The notes beneath the pieces are model-generated. The model had not been told where the DNA came from and ran no database searches. It saw only the letters and a program-made list of their open reading frames with translations. A DNA stretch of 64,000 nucleotides. Source: Paenibacillus graminis (GTDB lineage: Bacteria; Bacillota; Bacilli; Paenibacillales; Paenibacillaceae). Numbering within the stretch: the first letter of the stretch is position 1; each line of letters opens with the position of its first letter. The stretch covers positions 3,100,001-3,164,000 of the forward strand of contig NZ_CP009287.1 of assembly GCF_000758705.1 (NCBI RefSeq), given 5' to 3'. Below are positions 17,504 through 27,135 of the stretch, one piece after another. The translations under genes were made by a program, and so were the position numbers.

Positions 17504-18340
17504 ATGGAATTTACCAAAATGCACGGCCTGGGCAATGACTTTATTATTGTTTTCGGCGAGCAGGAGCTGCCGGGGAATGCCTCTGAGCTGGCAGTTACAC
17601 TATGCAACCGGTTCTTTGGCATCGGTGCCGATGGACTGGTGTATATCCTTCCGTCGGAACGCGGCGATTATATGATGCGCATTATGAATTCAGACGGCTC
17701 CGAAGCAGAGCAATGCGGCAATGCGATCCGCTGTGTGTCCAAATATGTCTATGAGCACGGACTGGTCAGCTCAGAGCAGATAGTAATTGAAACGATTGGT
17801 GCGGGTGAACAGAAGGTAAGCTTGCAGGTGAAGGATGGAGTGGTGGAGACGGTTACGGTCGATATGGGCGAGCCTGTATTGTCGGGAACACAGATTCCTG
17901 TAGCCATTGATGCCGAGCCGGTGCTGGACCAGCCGATTGAGGCGGATGGAAGAGCGTTCAAATTCACTGCCGTATCCATGGGCAATCCCCACTGTGTAAT
18001 CTATGTGGACGATGCCGTAGGTTTTGATCTGGCCACCTGGGGGCCGAAGCTCGAAGTCCACCCGTTGTTCCCGAGAAAAGTAAACGTTGAATTCGCCACC
18101 GTGCTGGACCGCAGCCATGTCGATATGCGTGTCTGGGAACGCGGAGCAGGGCCTACATTGGCCTGTGGAACCGGTGCTTGCGCCACGCTCGTTTCCTCTG
18201 TGCTGAACGGTCTGACTGACCGTTCAGCAACGATCAGCTTGAAGGGCGGCGATCTCTTTATTGAATGGAATGAACAAGACAATCATGTCTACATGACGGG
18301 TCCCGCACAGGTTGTTTATACGGGTTCTGTTGAGCTCTAA
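17504..18340 (+). CDS. dapF: Diaminopimelate epimerase DapF
   Basis: A 278-residue PLP-independent epimerase that converts LL- to meso-diaminopimelate for lysine and peptidoglycan synthesis. The two catalytic cysteine motifs are visible: EQCGNAIRC near residue 73 and ACGTGACA near residue 220. The N-terminus MEFTKMHGLGNDFI is diagnostic. The ATG at 17504 is set by TTAGGAGTGG eight bases upstream; a longer frame from 17468 lacks a ribosome site. It is a single gene closed by the terminator at 18374. Confidence 0.96.
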   Translation: MEFTKMHGLGNDFIIVFGEQELPGNASELAVTLCNRFFGIGADGLVYILPSERGDYMMRIMNSDGSEAEQCGNAIRCVSKYVYEHGLVSSEQIVIETIGAGEQKVSLQVKDGVVETVTVDMGEPVLSGTQIPVAIDAEPVLDQPIEADGRAFKFTAVSMGNPHCVIYVDDAVGFDLATWGPKLEVHPLFPRKVNVEFATVLDRSHVDMRVWERGAGPTLACGTGACATLVSSVLNGLTDRSATISLKGGDLFIEWNEQDNHVYMTGPAQVVYTGSVEL

Positions 18341-18373
18341 AGCTGTTACTTAGCGTATTGGGAATATTGAAAT

Positions 18374-18409
18374 GGAAGCCCTGCGGCGAAATGCCTGCAG
18401 GGCTTCCTT
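18374..18409 (+). terminator. Intrinsic terminator after dapF
   Basis: A long stem GGAAGCCCTGC-GGC / GCC-GCAGGGCTTCC with one bulged T and a GAAAT loop, followed by TT. The T run is short but the stem is very stable. Confidence 0.75.
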
Positions 18410-18437
18410 GTGTTATGTCAAATGTGGAACCTCAGCC

Positions 18438-18467
18438 GAATAATGGCAGGACTTAATGCAAATAATA
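18438..18467 (+). promoter_or_regulatory. Possible sigma-G promoter of the germination operon
   Basis: GAATA (18438-18442) and AATAATA (18461-18467) are separated by 18 bases. The known forespore sigma-G consensus is GMATR-N18-CATNMTA; there is one mismatch. The location 28 bases before the gerA-type start fits the known forespore expression of germinant receptors. Confidence 0.5.
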
Positions 18468-18495
18468 CCACCCAGTACTGGATAGGGGGCCTGAG

Positions 18496-20160
18496 ATGGA
18501 GACGAAGGGTCAATGGAAGCGCAGTGCCAAAGCGGCACATACGGATCAAACGGTATCTCAGACCGGAAGACTGTCGGGGCTGTGTTTAGAACTGTCCGAG
18601 AGCCTGGCGAGTATTCAGTCCGAGCTTGGGAACAGCCCTGACCTCATCATACGCCAGATCCAGCTAGGGGGTCCTCTCCGTATTCAGGCCGCTGCCGTCC
18701 ACCTTAGCGGTCTGGCCGACACGACTGAAGTCAATCAGTTTGTAATCGGCTCGCTCCTTGGCAACACGGAAAGTCTGTTCATGGACAGCGAAGAAGGAGG
18801 CAGCCATGGAGGCCGGCTTCCAGCCATGATCCTGAGCCGGGCTTTGGAAATTGGAGAGGCGGAAATCAAGGAAGAGTGGAAAGAGATGATGCTTGCGGTT
18901 TTATCGGGCGATACGGCTATTCTGCTTGACGGGTATGCGGTCTCTATAGTTTGTGCTACGAGAGGAGGCGAATGGCGCACAGTCAGCGAGCCTACCTCCC
19001 AGCTGGTTGTCCGGGGCCCGAAGGATGGCTTTGTGGAGTCAGTGGCCACCAATATTTCCCTTATCCGCCGGAGAATCAAGTCTCCCAAGCTGCGTCTGGA
19101 GTACATGAAGATCGGAAGTGAAACCCAGACCCTTGTAGCGCTGATGTATGTAAAAGATATTGCGGGAGAAGATCTGATCAGTGAGGTGCGGGAACGGCTG
19201 GGCAAGATTGCTATGGATGAAGTCCTGGAATCCGGTTATGTCGAAGAGCTGATTCAGGACAAAACCTTCACCCCATTCCCGACGATTTATAATTCAGAGC
19301 GTCCCGATGTGGCTGCCGGCAATTTGCTGGAGGGGCGGGTAGTGATCATTGTCGACGGAACACCCTTTGTCCTAATTCTGCCGGCAGTGTTCACCCAATT
19401 TTTCCAATCGGCAGAGGACTATTCGCAGAGATTCGATATTACCATTTTGATGCGGCTCGTAAGGTATTTGAGTTTTATCGTTCTGATTTTGGGTCCTTCC
19501 GTGTATATCTCACTGACCACCTACCATTATGAAATGATTCCGACCACACTCCTGATTAATTTGCTGGCCCAGCGGGAGAATGTGCCGTTCCCGGCTTTTG
19601 TCGAGGCACTGCTGATGGAGGGTGCTTTTGAGATCCTCCGCGAAGCCGGTGTGCGCATGCCGCGTGTCATCGGACAGACCGTTTCGGTTGTGGGTGCCCT
19701 CATTCTGGGCTCGGCTGTGGTTGAGGCAGGCATTATCACACCGATAATGGTGATTGTCGTCGCATTGACCGGGATTGCCAGCTTTGCAATTCCAGCCTAT
19801 AACATGGCGATTGCGGGAAGACTTATCCGCTTTGCATTTCTTCTGCTTGCGGGGTTGTTTGGCTTCTATGGGATCGTTCTGGGGCTGATTGTAATGGTGG
19901 CGCATATGAACAGCCTGCGTTCCTTCGGCATCCCCTATTTGTCGCCGTTTGTACCACTGTCTGTCAAAGGTCAGAAGGATACCTTTCTGCGACTCCCGGT
20001 CTGGCTGATGACTCCCCGCAAATCGCCGCGGCAAATGCGTGCCGAGCAGCCGGAGTTCATGCGTTTGACTACAGGGAATGAGGAACTGCTGGCCCCATTG
20101 ATCGGCAAGGCGGACAACCCTCCTGAAACGGCGGAAGGGGACCGACCCGATGAACAATAA
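18496..20160 (+). CDS. GerA-family spore germination protein (A subunit)
   Basis: A 554-residue A subunit of a germinant receptor in the inner spore membrane. A soluble N-terminal region of about 300 residues is followed by five to six membrane segments (about 310-500) containing ILGPSVYISLTTYH, PFPAFVEALLMEGAFEILREAG (two parts) and GQTVSVVGALILGSAVVEAG, the most conserved family stretches. The first gene of an A-C-B operon, it overlaps the C-subunit gene by 11 bases. A nutrient is sensed jointly by A, B and C subunits; the ligand is unknown. A sigma-G-like promoter lies directly upstream. Confidence 0.94.
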   Translation: METKGQWKRSAKAAHTDQTVSQTGRLSGLCLELSESLASIQSELGNSPDLIIRQIQLGGPLRIQAAAVHLSGLADTTEVNQFVIGSLLGNTESLFMDSEEGGSHGGRLPAMILSRALEIGEAEIKEEWKEMMLAVLSGDTAILLDGYAVSIVCATRGGEWRTVSEPTSQLVVRGPKDGFVESVATNISLIRRRIKSPKLRLEYMKIGSETQTLVALMYVKDIAGEDLISEVRERLGKIAMDEVLESGYVEELIQDKTFTPFPTIYNSERPDVAAGNLLEGRVVIIVDGTPFVLILPAVFTQFFQSAEDYSQRFDITILMRLVRYLSFIVLILGPSVYISLTTYHYEMIPTTLLINLLAQRENVPFPAFVEALLMEGAFEILREAGVRMPRVIGQTVSVVGALILGSAVVEAGIITPIMVIVVALTGIASFAIPAYNMAIAGRLIRFAFLLLAGLFGFYGIVLGLIVMVAHMNSLRSFGIPYLSPFVPLSVKGQKDTFLRLPVWLMTPRKSPRQMRAEQPEFMRLTTGNEELLAPLIGKADNPPETAEGDRPDEQ

Positions 20161-21355
20161 AAGTCTGGGACTCTCTCTCCTGATCGCCATGCAAATGCTG
20201 CTGCCCCTCGTTATAACCGGCTGCTGGGACAGTGTCGAGCTCAACCGGAGGGCGATCGTTTCCGGAGTTGGGATTGACAGGGGGCCGTCGGATGACCAGA
20301 AATATATGCTTTCCTTTCAGGTAATCGTTGCGGAGGAGATCTCCGGAGAACAGACCAGAAGCAGTTCGCCGGTGGCTTTATATTCCGGAAGCGGACGGAC
20401 GATGTTTGAAGCGCTGGCGAATGCCTCGCGGCAAACTGCACGTTTTTTGTCGCTCGGGCATGTCCGAGTGGTGGTCATTTCCGAGGAATTCGCCCGTGAA
20501 GGCATTAAAGATATGCTGGATGTGCTGGAAAGGGAAAGCGACATGCGGCTGACCAGCCTGGTGTTTATCACTAAGGATCAGCCGGCCAGAGAAGTGATGT
20601 CGACCATGACTGTATTCAGCAAGATTCCTGCCAACGATCTGGTTGAAAAGCTGAACACTACCTCGAAGCAGTTTGGCTACAATTACAAAATGGAAGTGGA
20701 TGATGTAATCAGAGGCATCCAGGTCAGGGGAGGGGGGCCGGTTATTAATGGTGTTTTCACGATCGGAGGCAGAGAACGCGCGGATTCCAATGACAACTTG
20801 AAAACGATCACTCCGCATACGATACTGAGGATTTCCAGATTGGCCGTATTTAAGGATGATAAGCTCAAAGGCTGGCTTGAAGGAAAAACCGCATTCGGTA
20901 CAGTGCTTCTGCTTAACAAGCTTAAAGAATTTCCCGTAGTAATAAAAAATGATAACGGCTATTTGGCATTCAATGTGTATCTATCTCAAGTATCGGTTGG
21001 TGCAGCGGCTAAGGATCCTGAACATCCTGTGATCAACATTAAAATCACCCAACAAGCGGCGCTCAAGGAATCTCCAAATTCGCTTGACCTTACCTCGCCC
21101 AAAGTCCTGGAGAAGCTGTCGGAGCAGTTAACGCAGGAGGCCCGCAGCCAAATCCAGGGGGCGATTGCCGCTGCCCGGAAGCTGGAAAGTGATTATATCG
21201 GCTTCGGAGAGGCCGTTGAACGGAAAAATCCACACGGCTGGAAGAAGGTCAAGGATCACTGGGAGGATATTTTTGCGGCTTGCGAGATCAAAATCGATGC
21301 GGACACCGTAATCAGACATACGGATATGCGGGGGAATTCCTTCCAGGTGTATTGA
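20150..21355 (+). CDS. Ger(x)C family germination lipoprotein (C subunit)
   Basis: A 401-residue lipoprotein subunit of the germinant receptor. A signal sequence ends in the lipobox ITGC with the lipidated Cys at 25, followed by WDSVELNRRAIVSGVGIDRG, the family signature. The rest is soluble alpha/beta sequence expected outside the inner spore membrane. The gene overlaps the A subunit by 11 bases and precedes the B subunit by 20 bases, so all three are coexpressed. Lipidation requires Lgt, which in Bacillus is needed for receptor function. Confidence 0.94.
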   Translation: MNNKSLGLSLLIAMQMLLPLVITGCWDSVELNRRAIVSGVGIDRGPSDDQKYMLSFQVIVAEEISGEQTRSSSPVALYSGSGRTMFEALANASRQTARFLSLGHVRVVVISEEFAREGIKDMLDVLERESDMRLTSLVFITKDQPAREVMSTMTVFSKIPANDLVEKLNTTSKQFGYNYKMEVDDVIRGIQVRGGGPVINGVFTIGGRERADSNDNLKTITPHTILRISRLAVFKDDKLKGWLEGKTAFGTVLLLNKLKEFPVVIKNDNGYLAFNVYLSQVSVGAAAKDPEHPVINIKITQQAALKESPNSLDLTSPKVLEKLSEQLTQEARSQIQGAIAAARKLESDYIGFGEAVERKNPHGWKKVKDHWEDIFAACEIKIDADTVIRHTDMRGNSFQVY

Positions 21356-21375
21356 CTAGATGGAGGTGTGAGGGA

Positions 21376-22476
21376 ATGGGAACGGTTAAAATCGGGCTGA
21401 TCCAGTTTTTCAGCATCACCCTTCTGTTTGAACTGGGAACGGCGCTGGTCGTTAATCTGGGCATGGCAGCAGGCAGGGATGCATGGCTCTCTATCCTTAT
21501 TGGCTGTGCGGGCGGTATAGGCTTGTTCGCAGGATACGCTTATTTGTACAGAAAATACCCTGGGCTGCCTTTTACAGCCTATACCCGAAAGCTGCTGGGT
21601 AAATATATCGGTACCCCCGTAGGGTTGATCTATGTTATTTTTTATATCAATCTGGCCGCCCGCGATTTGCGGGACGGCAGTACAATGCTCGCGATGGCTA
21701 CCATGCATAACACCCCGTTGTTCATTCTCAGTATGCTGATGATTCTTTCAAGCGCCTATGTTCTGCACAAAGGTGTTGAAGTTCTAACCCGGACATCCAT
21801 GGTTTTTCTGATCCTTGTTCTGCTGATCGGCATATTCAGTACCCTTATGCTGATGTTCTCGGGATCTATTAATCTGAACCGGCTTCTTCCGATGCTGGAG
21901 AATGGGGTAGAACCTGTGATCCGTTCAGTGCTGCATCAGAACTATATGTTCCCCTTTGGCGAAATGATTGCTTTTACCATGCTCATGCCCTTTCTCTCTA
22001 ATGTAAAAAAAGGACCATGGGTCATTGCTGGAGCGATGCTGGTTTCCGCTCTGATGCTAAGTTTTACGATGGCTCTGAACATCTCTGTGCTCGGGGCGGA
22101 TATTGTGGAGCGTTCGCCTCTGCCGCTGATGCCTACGATCAGCAAAATATCGATTTCAGACTTTATTCAACGTGTGGATATTTTTGTGGTCATGGTGTTG
22201 ATTATCGGTGTGTTTTTTAAAATTTCGGTGTTTTTTGCTGCGGCGCTGATCGGCATTTCTGACCTCTTCGGCATACCTTACCGAAAAATGCTTTATCCCT
22301 GCACGCTGATTATTTTGTTTATCTCTATGCTGGATGCCCGCAGCTTTACCGAGCATCTGGATGAGGGAGGGAAATTGCTGTATACCGTGTATCCGCTCTT
22401 CATGATAGCCATACCGGCTGTTCTGATCCTCATCTCGGTATTAAAAAGCTATTTCTCGGCTTCCCGGCCGGGCTGA
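21376..22476 (+). CDS. GerAB/ArcD-type germination transporter (B subunit)
   Basis: A 366-residue integral membrane protein of the GerAB family (amino acid/polyamine/organocation transporter fold), with about ten membrane segments. In known receptors this subunit forms the ligand-binding pocket. The start ATG at 21376 is fixed by GGAGGTGTGAGGG; the longer frame beginning at 21280 lies inside the C-subunit gene and is not used. The 3' end overlaps the convergent small gene at 22449-22706 by 28 bases. Confidence 0.92.
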   Translation: MGTVKIGLIQFFSITLLFELGTALVVNLGMAAGRDAWLSILIGCAGGIGLFAGYAYLYRKYPGLPFTAYTRKLLGKYIGTPVGLIYVIFYINLAARDLRDGSTMLAMATMHNTPLFILSMLMILSSAYVLHKGVEVLTRTSMVFLILVLLIGIFSTLMLMFSGSINLNRLLPMLENGVEPVIRSVLHQNYMFPFGEMIAFTMLMPFLSNVKKGPWVIAGAMLVSALMLSFTMALNISVLGADIVERSPLPLMPTISKISISDFIQRVDIFVVMVLIIGVFFKISVFFAAALIGISDLFGIPYRKMLYPCTLIILFISMLDARSFTEHLDEGGKLLYTVYPLFMIAIPAVLILISVLKSYFSASRPG

Positions 22477-22706
22477 GTGCCGCGAATGAAGTACACGGCG
22501 TCCGGGATAATGAGACTCAGCAGCATAAGGGCTGCAACCAGCTTTTCCGAAGCAGTGTACAATAAGTAGTTCATAATGTAGCTGATATTCTCCAGCCCAT
22601 AACCGAAGATCCAGTCCCCCAGATATAAATAAAGCAGGGATAGTGCAGCCAGCAGCACAATTACCGTATATTTTTTCAGCAGCCGCTTTCTGATTTTTTT
22701 CTTCAT
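22449..22706 (-). CDS. Small two-helix membrane protein, unknown function
   Basis: An 85-residue protein with a basic N-terminus (MKKKIRKRLLKKY) and two hydrophobic segments at about 14-34 and 55-72. It has a good ribosome site, GGGAGG nine bases before the ATG, which argues for a real gene. I recognise no family. Its 3' end overlaps the gerB-type gene on the other strand by 28 bases, so transcripts of the two would be antisense at their ends. Confidence 0.65.
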   Translation of the reverse strand: MKKKIRKRLLKKYTVIVLLAALSLLYLYLGDWIFGYGLENISYIMNYLLYTASEKLVAALMLLSLIIPDAVYFIRGTQPGREAEK

Positions 22707-22874
22707 GAAACCTGGCCTCCCACCGGTGTTTTCAGCTAGTATGAATCATTTCCCCCGCAGCCATGCAAATGCTGTTGTACCCTGGCTCTGCTTTTGTCCA
22801 CGAAAGCTTATCATCCATCCCGTTTTATGTTACATTAGTATGAAACTATGGACTGATTAGGGGAGGTTCTTGCG

Positions 22875-24749
22875 GTGAAGCCGGATTTACGCTCTGCATG
22901 GAAGAATAACGTGTTGGTCGGAGACGGGGCGATGGGAACCTTTTTATATCAAAAAGGCTTTCCGGTCGGCATCTCCTATGAAGAATTAAATCTCACCTCT
23001 CCGGAGGTTATTGAGGATGTGCACCGCAGTTATATTGGAGCGGGAGCGGTGCTGCTGGAGAGCAATACGTACTCAGCCAATTATGACAAGCTGTCGAAGT
23101 TCGGGCTGGAGGCCAAGGTCGGTGATATCAACCGTGCCGGTGTGCGGATTGCGCGGCGTGCCGCAGGTGATTCCGGTTATGTTGTCGGTGCGGTGGGCTC
23201 GATCCGCGCCGGCAAACGGGCAAATCTGTCCAGCACGGAGCTGAAGCGGTTTTATGCCGAGCAATTTTCGGCGCTGCTGGAAGAGCAGCCTGACGGCATC
23301 CTGCTGGAAACCTTCTATGATGTGGAGGAGCTGCATTTGGCGCTGAGATCCGTGCGCAAACTCAGCGACCTGCCGGTGATCTGCCAGCTTGCTGTGGATG
23401 AGACTGCGCGTACCCTCGACGGATTAACGCTGCCGGAGGCTTTTCATATTCTGGAGCAGGACGGGGCGGATATTATCGGCTTCAACTGCCGGACTGGTCC
23501 CAACGGCATTAAGCGGGCGCTGAAATCGCTGCAGGGAAATCTCAGGCTCCCCGCTTCCATATACCCCAATGCCGGTATCGCCGATTATGTGGACGGGCAG
23601 TACCGCTATGGCGCATCGCCGGAATATTTCGGCCAGATGGCTCCGGTTTTTGCGGATATGGGTGCCCGGATTATCGGCGGCTGCTGTGGTACAACGCCAC
23701 AGCATATTGCCGAAATCTCTGCTGCGCTGCGTGACTATACTCCGCAGCCCCTGCCCGAACCAACGGGGCAGAGAAATTCCGAGCGCCTGATGGTCCAGGA
23801 GCATCTGGCAGAGGATGAGGAACGTGACGGCAGAGAGCCGACACTGGTTGATCTGGTCAAGGAACGCCATACGGTGATCGTGGAGCTTGATCCGCCGCGT
23901 GATCTCGATATTGCAAAGTTCATGCGGGGTGCGGAAGCACTGCGCAAGGCAGGTGCAGATGCGCTGACCCTGGCGGACAATTCGCTGGCCGTAACCCGGA
24001 TGAGCAACATGGCGCTGGGACACCTGGTGCAGGCCCGCACAGGGCTTCGGCCCCTGGTCCACGTTGCCTGCCGGGACCGCAATCTGATCGGAACCCAGTC
24101 CCATCTTATGGGGTTCGATGCGCTGGGGATTGATCATGTGCTCGCAGTAACAGGTGACCCGGCCCGTTTCGGGGATTTGCCGGGCTCGAGTTCCATTTAT
24201 GATCTGACCTCATTTGAGATTATACGGATGATCAAGCAGCTCAATGACGGCATCGCTTTTTCCGGCAAGCCGCTGAAGCAAAACGCAAATTTTGTAATCG
24301 GGGCTGCATTTAACCCTAACGTCAAGCATTTGGACAAGGCTGTTGAACGGCTGGAGAAAAAAATTGCTTCCGGTGCAGATTATATTATGACCCAGCCCGT
24401 ATATGATCCGGAGCTGATTGCACGGATTGCGAAGGCTACGGAGCATCTGGAAATTCCTATTTTTATCGGCATTATGCCGCTGGCCAGCGGACGCAATGCC
24501 GAATATCTGCACAATGAGGTGCCCGGCATTCAACTCTCCGCAGAGGTTCGCACCCGTATGCAGGGACTTGAAGGCGAGGCAGGGCGTGCAGAGGGAGTGC
24601 GGATCGCCAAAGAGCTGCTGGATGCGGCCACTGCGCATTTTAACGGCATATACCTGATGACGCCATTCATGTTCTATGATATGAGTGTGCAGCTTCTGGA
24701 GTACGTGTGGGCAAAACAAGGACGCAAATTGTCCCCCTTGTTTCGCTAG
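22875..24749 (+). CDS. yitJ: Bifunctional homocysteine S-methyltransferase / methylenetetrahydrofolate reductase
   Basis: A 624-residue two-domain enzyme. Residues 1-300 form a homocysteine methyltransferase barrel, with zinc ligands in GFNCRTGP and the GGCCGTTP pair near residue 275. Residues 330-624 form the methylenetetrahydrofolate reductase domain (VIVELDPPRDLD, LAVTGDPARFGD, MTQPVYDP). Together they make methyl-THF and use it for methionine. The start is a GTG at 22875 with AGGGGAGG upstream. In Bacillus yitJ is under an S-box riboswitch, but I find no S-box in the 168 bases before this gene. Confidence 0.94.
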   Translation: MKPDLRSAWKNNVLVGDGAMGTFLYQKGFPVGISYEELNLTSPEVIEDVHRSYIGAGAVLLESNTYSANYDKLSKFGLEAKVGDINRAGVRIARRAAGDSGYVVGAVGSIRAGKRANLSSTELKRFYAEQFSALLEEQPDGILLETFYDVEELHLALRSVRKLSDLPVICQLAVDETARTLDGLTLPEAFHILEQDGADIIGFNCRTGPNGIKRALKSLQGNLRLPASIYPNAGIADYVDGQYRYGASPEYFGQMAPVFADMGARIIGGCCGTTPQHIAEISAALRDYTPQPLPEPTGQRNSERLMVQEHLAEDEERDGREPTLVDLVKERHTVIVELDPPRDLDIAKFMRGAEALRKAGADALTLADNSLAVTRMSNMALGHLVQARTGLRPLVHVACRDRNLIGTQSHLMGFDALGIDHVLAVTGDPARFGDLPGSSSIYDLTSFEIIRMIKQLNDGIAFSGKPLKQNANFVIGAAFNPNVKHLDKAVERLEKKIASGADYIMTQPVYDPELIARIAKATEHLEIPIFIGIMPLASGRNAEYLHNEVPGIQLSAEVRTRMQGLEGEAGRAEGVRIAKELLDAATAHFNGIYLMTPFMFYDMSVQLLEYVWAKQGRKLSPLFR

Positions 24750-24772
24750 TAATAATCAATTACAATAGTGTA

Positions 24773-25678
24773 ATGGATGTGATTCCGTTGTCATTTAGCA
24801 TGACCGGATACGGTCAATCATCCCTGCAATTCGGCGGTTACAAGATAACGTTCGAAGTCAAATCGGTGAATAACCGTTACTGCGAAGTTGTGCTGCGGAT
24901 GCCCCGGGATTGGACGGTTTATGAGGATATGCTGCGAAGACAAGTGCAAGCTCATATCAAACGGGGACGGGTCGATGTCATCATTAACAGGGAGCATGCC
25001 GATGAGGCCGATTCCGCACAGGTGCTGAACCGCTCGGCGGTACGTTCTTATTTGAAGTCGGCACAGCAGCTGAGTAGAGAATTTGGAATCGGCGGTGAGC
25101 TTCAGCTCCGCGACATCCTCGCTCTTCCGGGTGTAATGGAACTCAAGGAAGATGTACATGCATTAGCCTCATCCCAGGACCTCAAGGATACCCTTGAGCA
25201 GGGGCTGAACGGGAGTCTGGAAGCCCTGATGGATATGCGCGCCCGTGAAGGCGGATTTCTTGCCGCTGACCTGCTGGGGAGGCTGAATCATTTGGAGGAG
25301 ATCCATGCTGAAATGGCTGGACTGGCTCCTGTTGTGGTTAGCGAGTACCGCGAGAGACTGCGGCAGCGGCTAACCTTGCTGAATGACGGTACGTTCCCTT
25401 TTGAAGAGCATAAATTCGGAATGGAAATGGCTATCTTTGCCGACCGCTGTAATATTGATGAAGAGCTTACCCGGCTGTATAGTCATTTTGAACAATGCAA
25501 GGCTGTGCTGAAGAGCAGTGAGCCTGCAGGACGCAAGCTGGATTTTCTCATTCAGGAGATGAACAGGGAGACGAATACTATAGGGTCCAAATGCAATTAT
25601 CTCACTCTGGTGAACCTGACGCTGGATATGAAGGCCGAGCTGGAGAAGATACGTGAGCAAGCAGCGAACCTGGAATGA
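24773..25678 (+). CDS. yicC: YicC/YloC family endoribonuclease
   Basis: A protein of about 300 residues with the family opening FSMTGYGQSS and the closing EMNRETNTIGSK plus LTLDMKAELEKIREQAANLE. Members are stress-linked endoribonucleases. The start is unclear: ATG 24773 gives 301 residues, GTG 24779 or ATG 24800 are closer to the usual 290, and none has a clear ribosome site. It lies 23 bases after yitJ and is the first gene of the yloC-remA-gmk-rpoZ block conserved with Bacillus. Confidence 0.9.
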   Translation: MDVIPLSFSMTGYGQSSLQFGGYKITFEVKSVNNRYCEVVLRMPRDWTVYEDMLRRQVQAHIKRGRVDVIINREHADEADSAQVLNRSAVRSYLKSAQQLSREFGIGGELQLRDILALPGVMELKEDVHALASSQDLKDTLEQGLNGSLEALMDMRAREGGFLAADLLGRLNHLEEIHAEMAGLAPVVVSEYRERLRQRLTLLNDGTFPFEEHKFGMEMAIFADRCNIDEELTRLYSHFEQCKAVLKSSEPAGRKLDFLIQEMNRETNTIGSKCNYLTLVNLTLDMKAELEKIREQAANLE

Positions 25679-25729
25679 CAGCTGCCTGAAGTAAGCGAAG
25701 ATGTAACCTATGGGGGGAACAACCGGAAC

Positions 25730-25990
25730 ATGGCAATTAAATTAATCAACATCGGCTTTGGAAATATTGTATCGGCCAACCGTATTATTTCCATTGTCAG
25801 CCCGGAATCAGCACCAATTAAACGTATTATCCAAGAGGCAAGAGACCGGCATATGCTGATCGATGCCACTTACGGCCGCCGGACGCGGGCCGTCATCATC
25901 ACGGACAGCGATCATGTCATTCTCTCGGCTGTGCAGCCTGAGACAGTGGCGCACCGCCTGTCCAGTAAAGATGACGATAATGACGAATAA
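25730..25990 (+). CDS. remA: RemA (DUF370) extracellular matrix regulator
   Basis: An 86-residue DNA-binding protein that matches RemA/YlzA. In Bacillus subtilis RemA forms a ring-shaped oligomer that wraps DNA and activates biofilm matrix operons and osmoprotection genes. The family stretches [16 protein letters not shown] and [20 protein letters not shown] are intact. An acidic tail (DDDNDE) ends the protein. The gene is 18 bases ahead of gmk in a conserved block. Confidence 0.95.
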   Translation: MAIKLINIGFGNIVSANRIISIVSPESAPIKRIIQEARDRHMLIDATYGRRTRAVIITDSDHVILSAVQPETVAHRLSSKDDDNDE

Positions 25991-26008
25991 CAACAAATGG
26001 AGTGTACT

Positions 26009-26578
26009 ATGTCTAGAGGATTGCTGATCATTTTATCCGGCCCTTCCGGTGTTGGTAAAGGAACCGTATGCACCGCACTGCGGCCGAAGATGCCCGAGCT
26101 TGTCTATTCTGTTTCAGCGACTACACGCTTACCGCGTGAAGGTGAAGAGAACGGAGTCAACTATTTTTTTAAGACCAGAGAGCAGTTTGCGGCCATGATC
26201 GAAGCCGACCAGCTGCTTGAATATGCGGAGTACGTAGGCAATTATTACGGTACTCCGCGTGACTTTGTGGAGAGAACTCTCGACAGCGGAAGAGATATTA
26301 TTCTGGAAATCGAGGTTCAGGGAGCACTCAAGGTCAAGGAGAAATTTCCCGAAGGCATCTTTGTATTCCTGCTTCCCCCGTCTATGGACGAGTTAAAGGA
26401 CCGTATTCGCGGGCGCGGTACAGAACATCCTGATGTCATCAGCCACCGTATGTCCGTGGCGGAAGATGAGATCAGCCTGATCCGGCATTACGATTATGCA
26501 GTAGTGAATGATGAGATAGATCTGGCCTGCAAGCGAATAGAAAGCATCATTATCGCCGAACATTGTAAGGTGAGATGA
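26009..26578 (+). CDS. gmk: Guanylate kinase
   Basis: A 189-residue kinase converting GMP to GDP with ATP. The P-loop GPSGVGKGT is near residues 10-18, GMP-binding residues fall in [19 protein letters not shown], and [11 protein letters not shown] is the second nucleotide-binding element. I use the ATG at 26009 after TGGAG; the upstream ATG at 25997 would add MECT. The neighbours remA and rpoZ are as in other Firmicutes, where gmk and rpoZ are often coupled through ppGpp control. Confidence 0.96.
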   Translation: MSRGLLIILSGPSGVGKGTVCTALRPKMPELVYSVSATTRLPREGEENGVNYFFKTREQFAAMIEADQLLEYAEYVGNYYGTPRDFVERTLDSGRDIILEIEVQGALKVKEKFPEGIFVFLLPPSMDELKDRIRGRGTEHPDVISHRMSVAEDEISLIRHYDYAVVNDEIDLACKRIESIIIAEHCKVR

Positions 26579-26632
26579 CAGGCACAACAGAACTTAAGCT
26601 CATATTACAGAAAAGATAAAGAGGTGTCTTAC

Positions 26633-26833
26633 GTGCTATATCCATCCATTGATGAAATGATGACCAAAGTAGACAGCAAGTATTCCCTGGTGGTTGCTGC
26701 AGCCCGCCGGGCGAGAGTGCTCCGTGAAGGCGGCAGGACTGATATCAAAGTTCCAAGATCGCACAAGTTCGTTGGTGTTGCGCTGGAGGAAATTTATGAA
26801 GACCGTATCGTGGTAACCCGCGGCGAAGAGTAG
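26633..26833 (+). CDS. rpoZ: RNA polymerase omega subunit
   Basis: A 66-residue omega subunit that stabilises the beta-prime subunit of RNA polymerase. [20 protein letters not shown] and the AAARRAR stretch are characteristic. The start is the GTG at 26633 with AAAGAGGTG nine bases upstream; an in-frame GTG at 26624 overlaps this site. It ends the gmk block; a double-hairpin repeat follows. Confidence 0.94.
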   Translation: MLYPSIDEMMTKVDSKYSLVVAAARRARVLREGGRTDIKVPRSHKFVGVALEEIYEDRIVVTRGEE

Positions 26834-26880
26834 CCGAAGGTGCCCTGCTAGGCCATTACAGAAACGGACGCTGCCTTTTA

Positions 26881-26980
26881 TAAATAGAAGAATTTATAGG
26901 CTTCGCGCTATAAATTATCCTTCTATTTCTCGCTGAAACGGGTACCGTCCTTTTAAGGGCGGTTTATCCGATTCTGCTTG
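26881..26980 (+). repeat. Dispersed double-hairpin repeat, copy 2 of 5
   Basis: This copy has the best first hairpin: AAATAGAAG then TTTATAG pair with CTATAAA and CTTCTATTT around a GCTTCGCG loop. The conserved linker continues CTCGCTGAAACGG, then an inner stem CCGTCC / GGGCGG. It lies between rpoZ and coaBC. Confidence 0.85.
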
Positions 26981-27059
26981 GGGCTGCTGCCGTTTCTTCT
27001 TGGGTTAGGGGTCTGTAGTTTGAACGTAGTTCTTAATAGCCCGGACCGGGCGGTATCTG

Positions 27060-27084
27060 ACAACCGGAAGGTTGTTATTTTTTT
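27060..27084 (+). terminator. Intrinsic terminator between rpoZ and coaBC
   Basis: ACAACC-GGAA-GGTTGT, a 6-bp stem with a tetraloop, followed by TATTTTTTT. It lies 52 bases before the coaBC start, so it could close the rpoZ transcript or act as an attenuator for coaBC. Confidence 0.7.
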
Positions 27085-27135
27085 CTCAAAAACTGAGGAT
27101 TTTTCAGGTGACAAGGGAACAGGGGGGAGATTACG

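Noticed and set aside
22707..22874. Possible S-box (SAM riboswitch) before yitJ
   Set aside because: No S-box core sequences or terminator hairpin are present in the 168 bases available.
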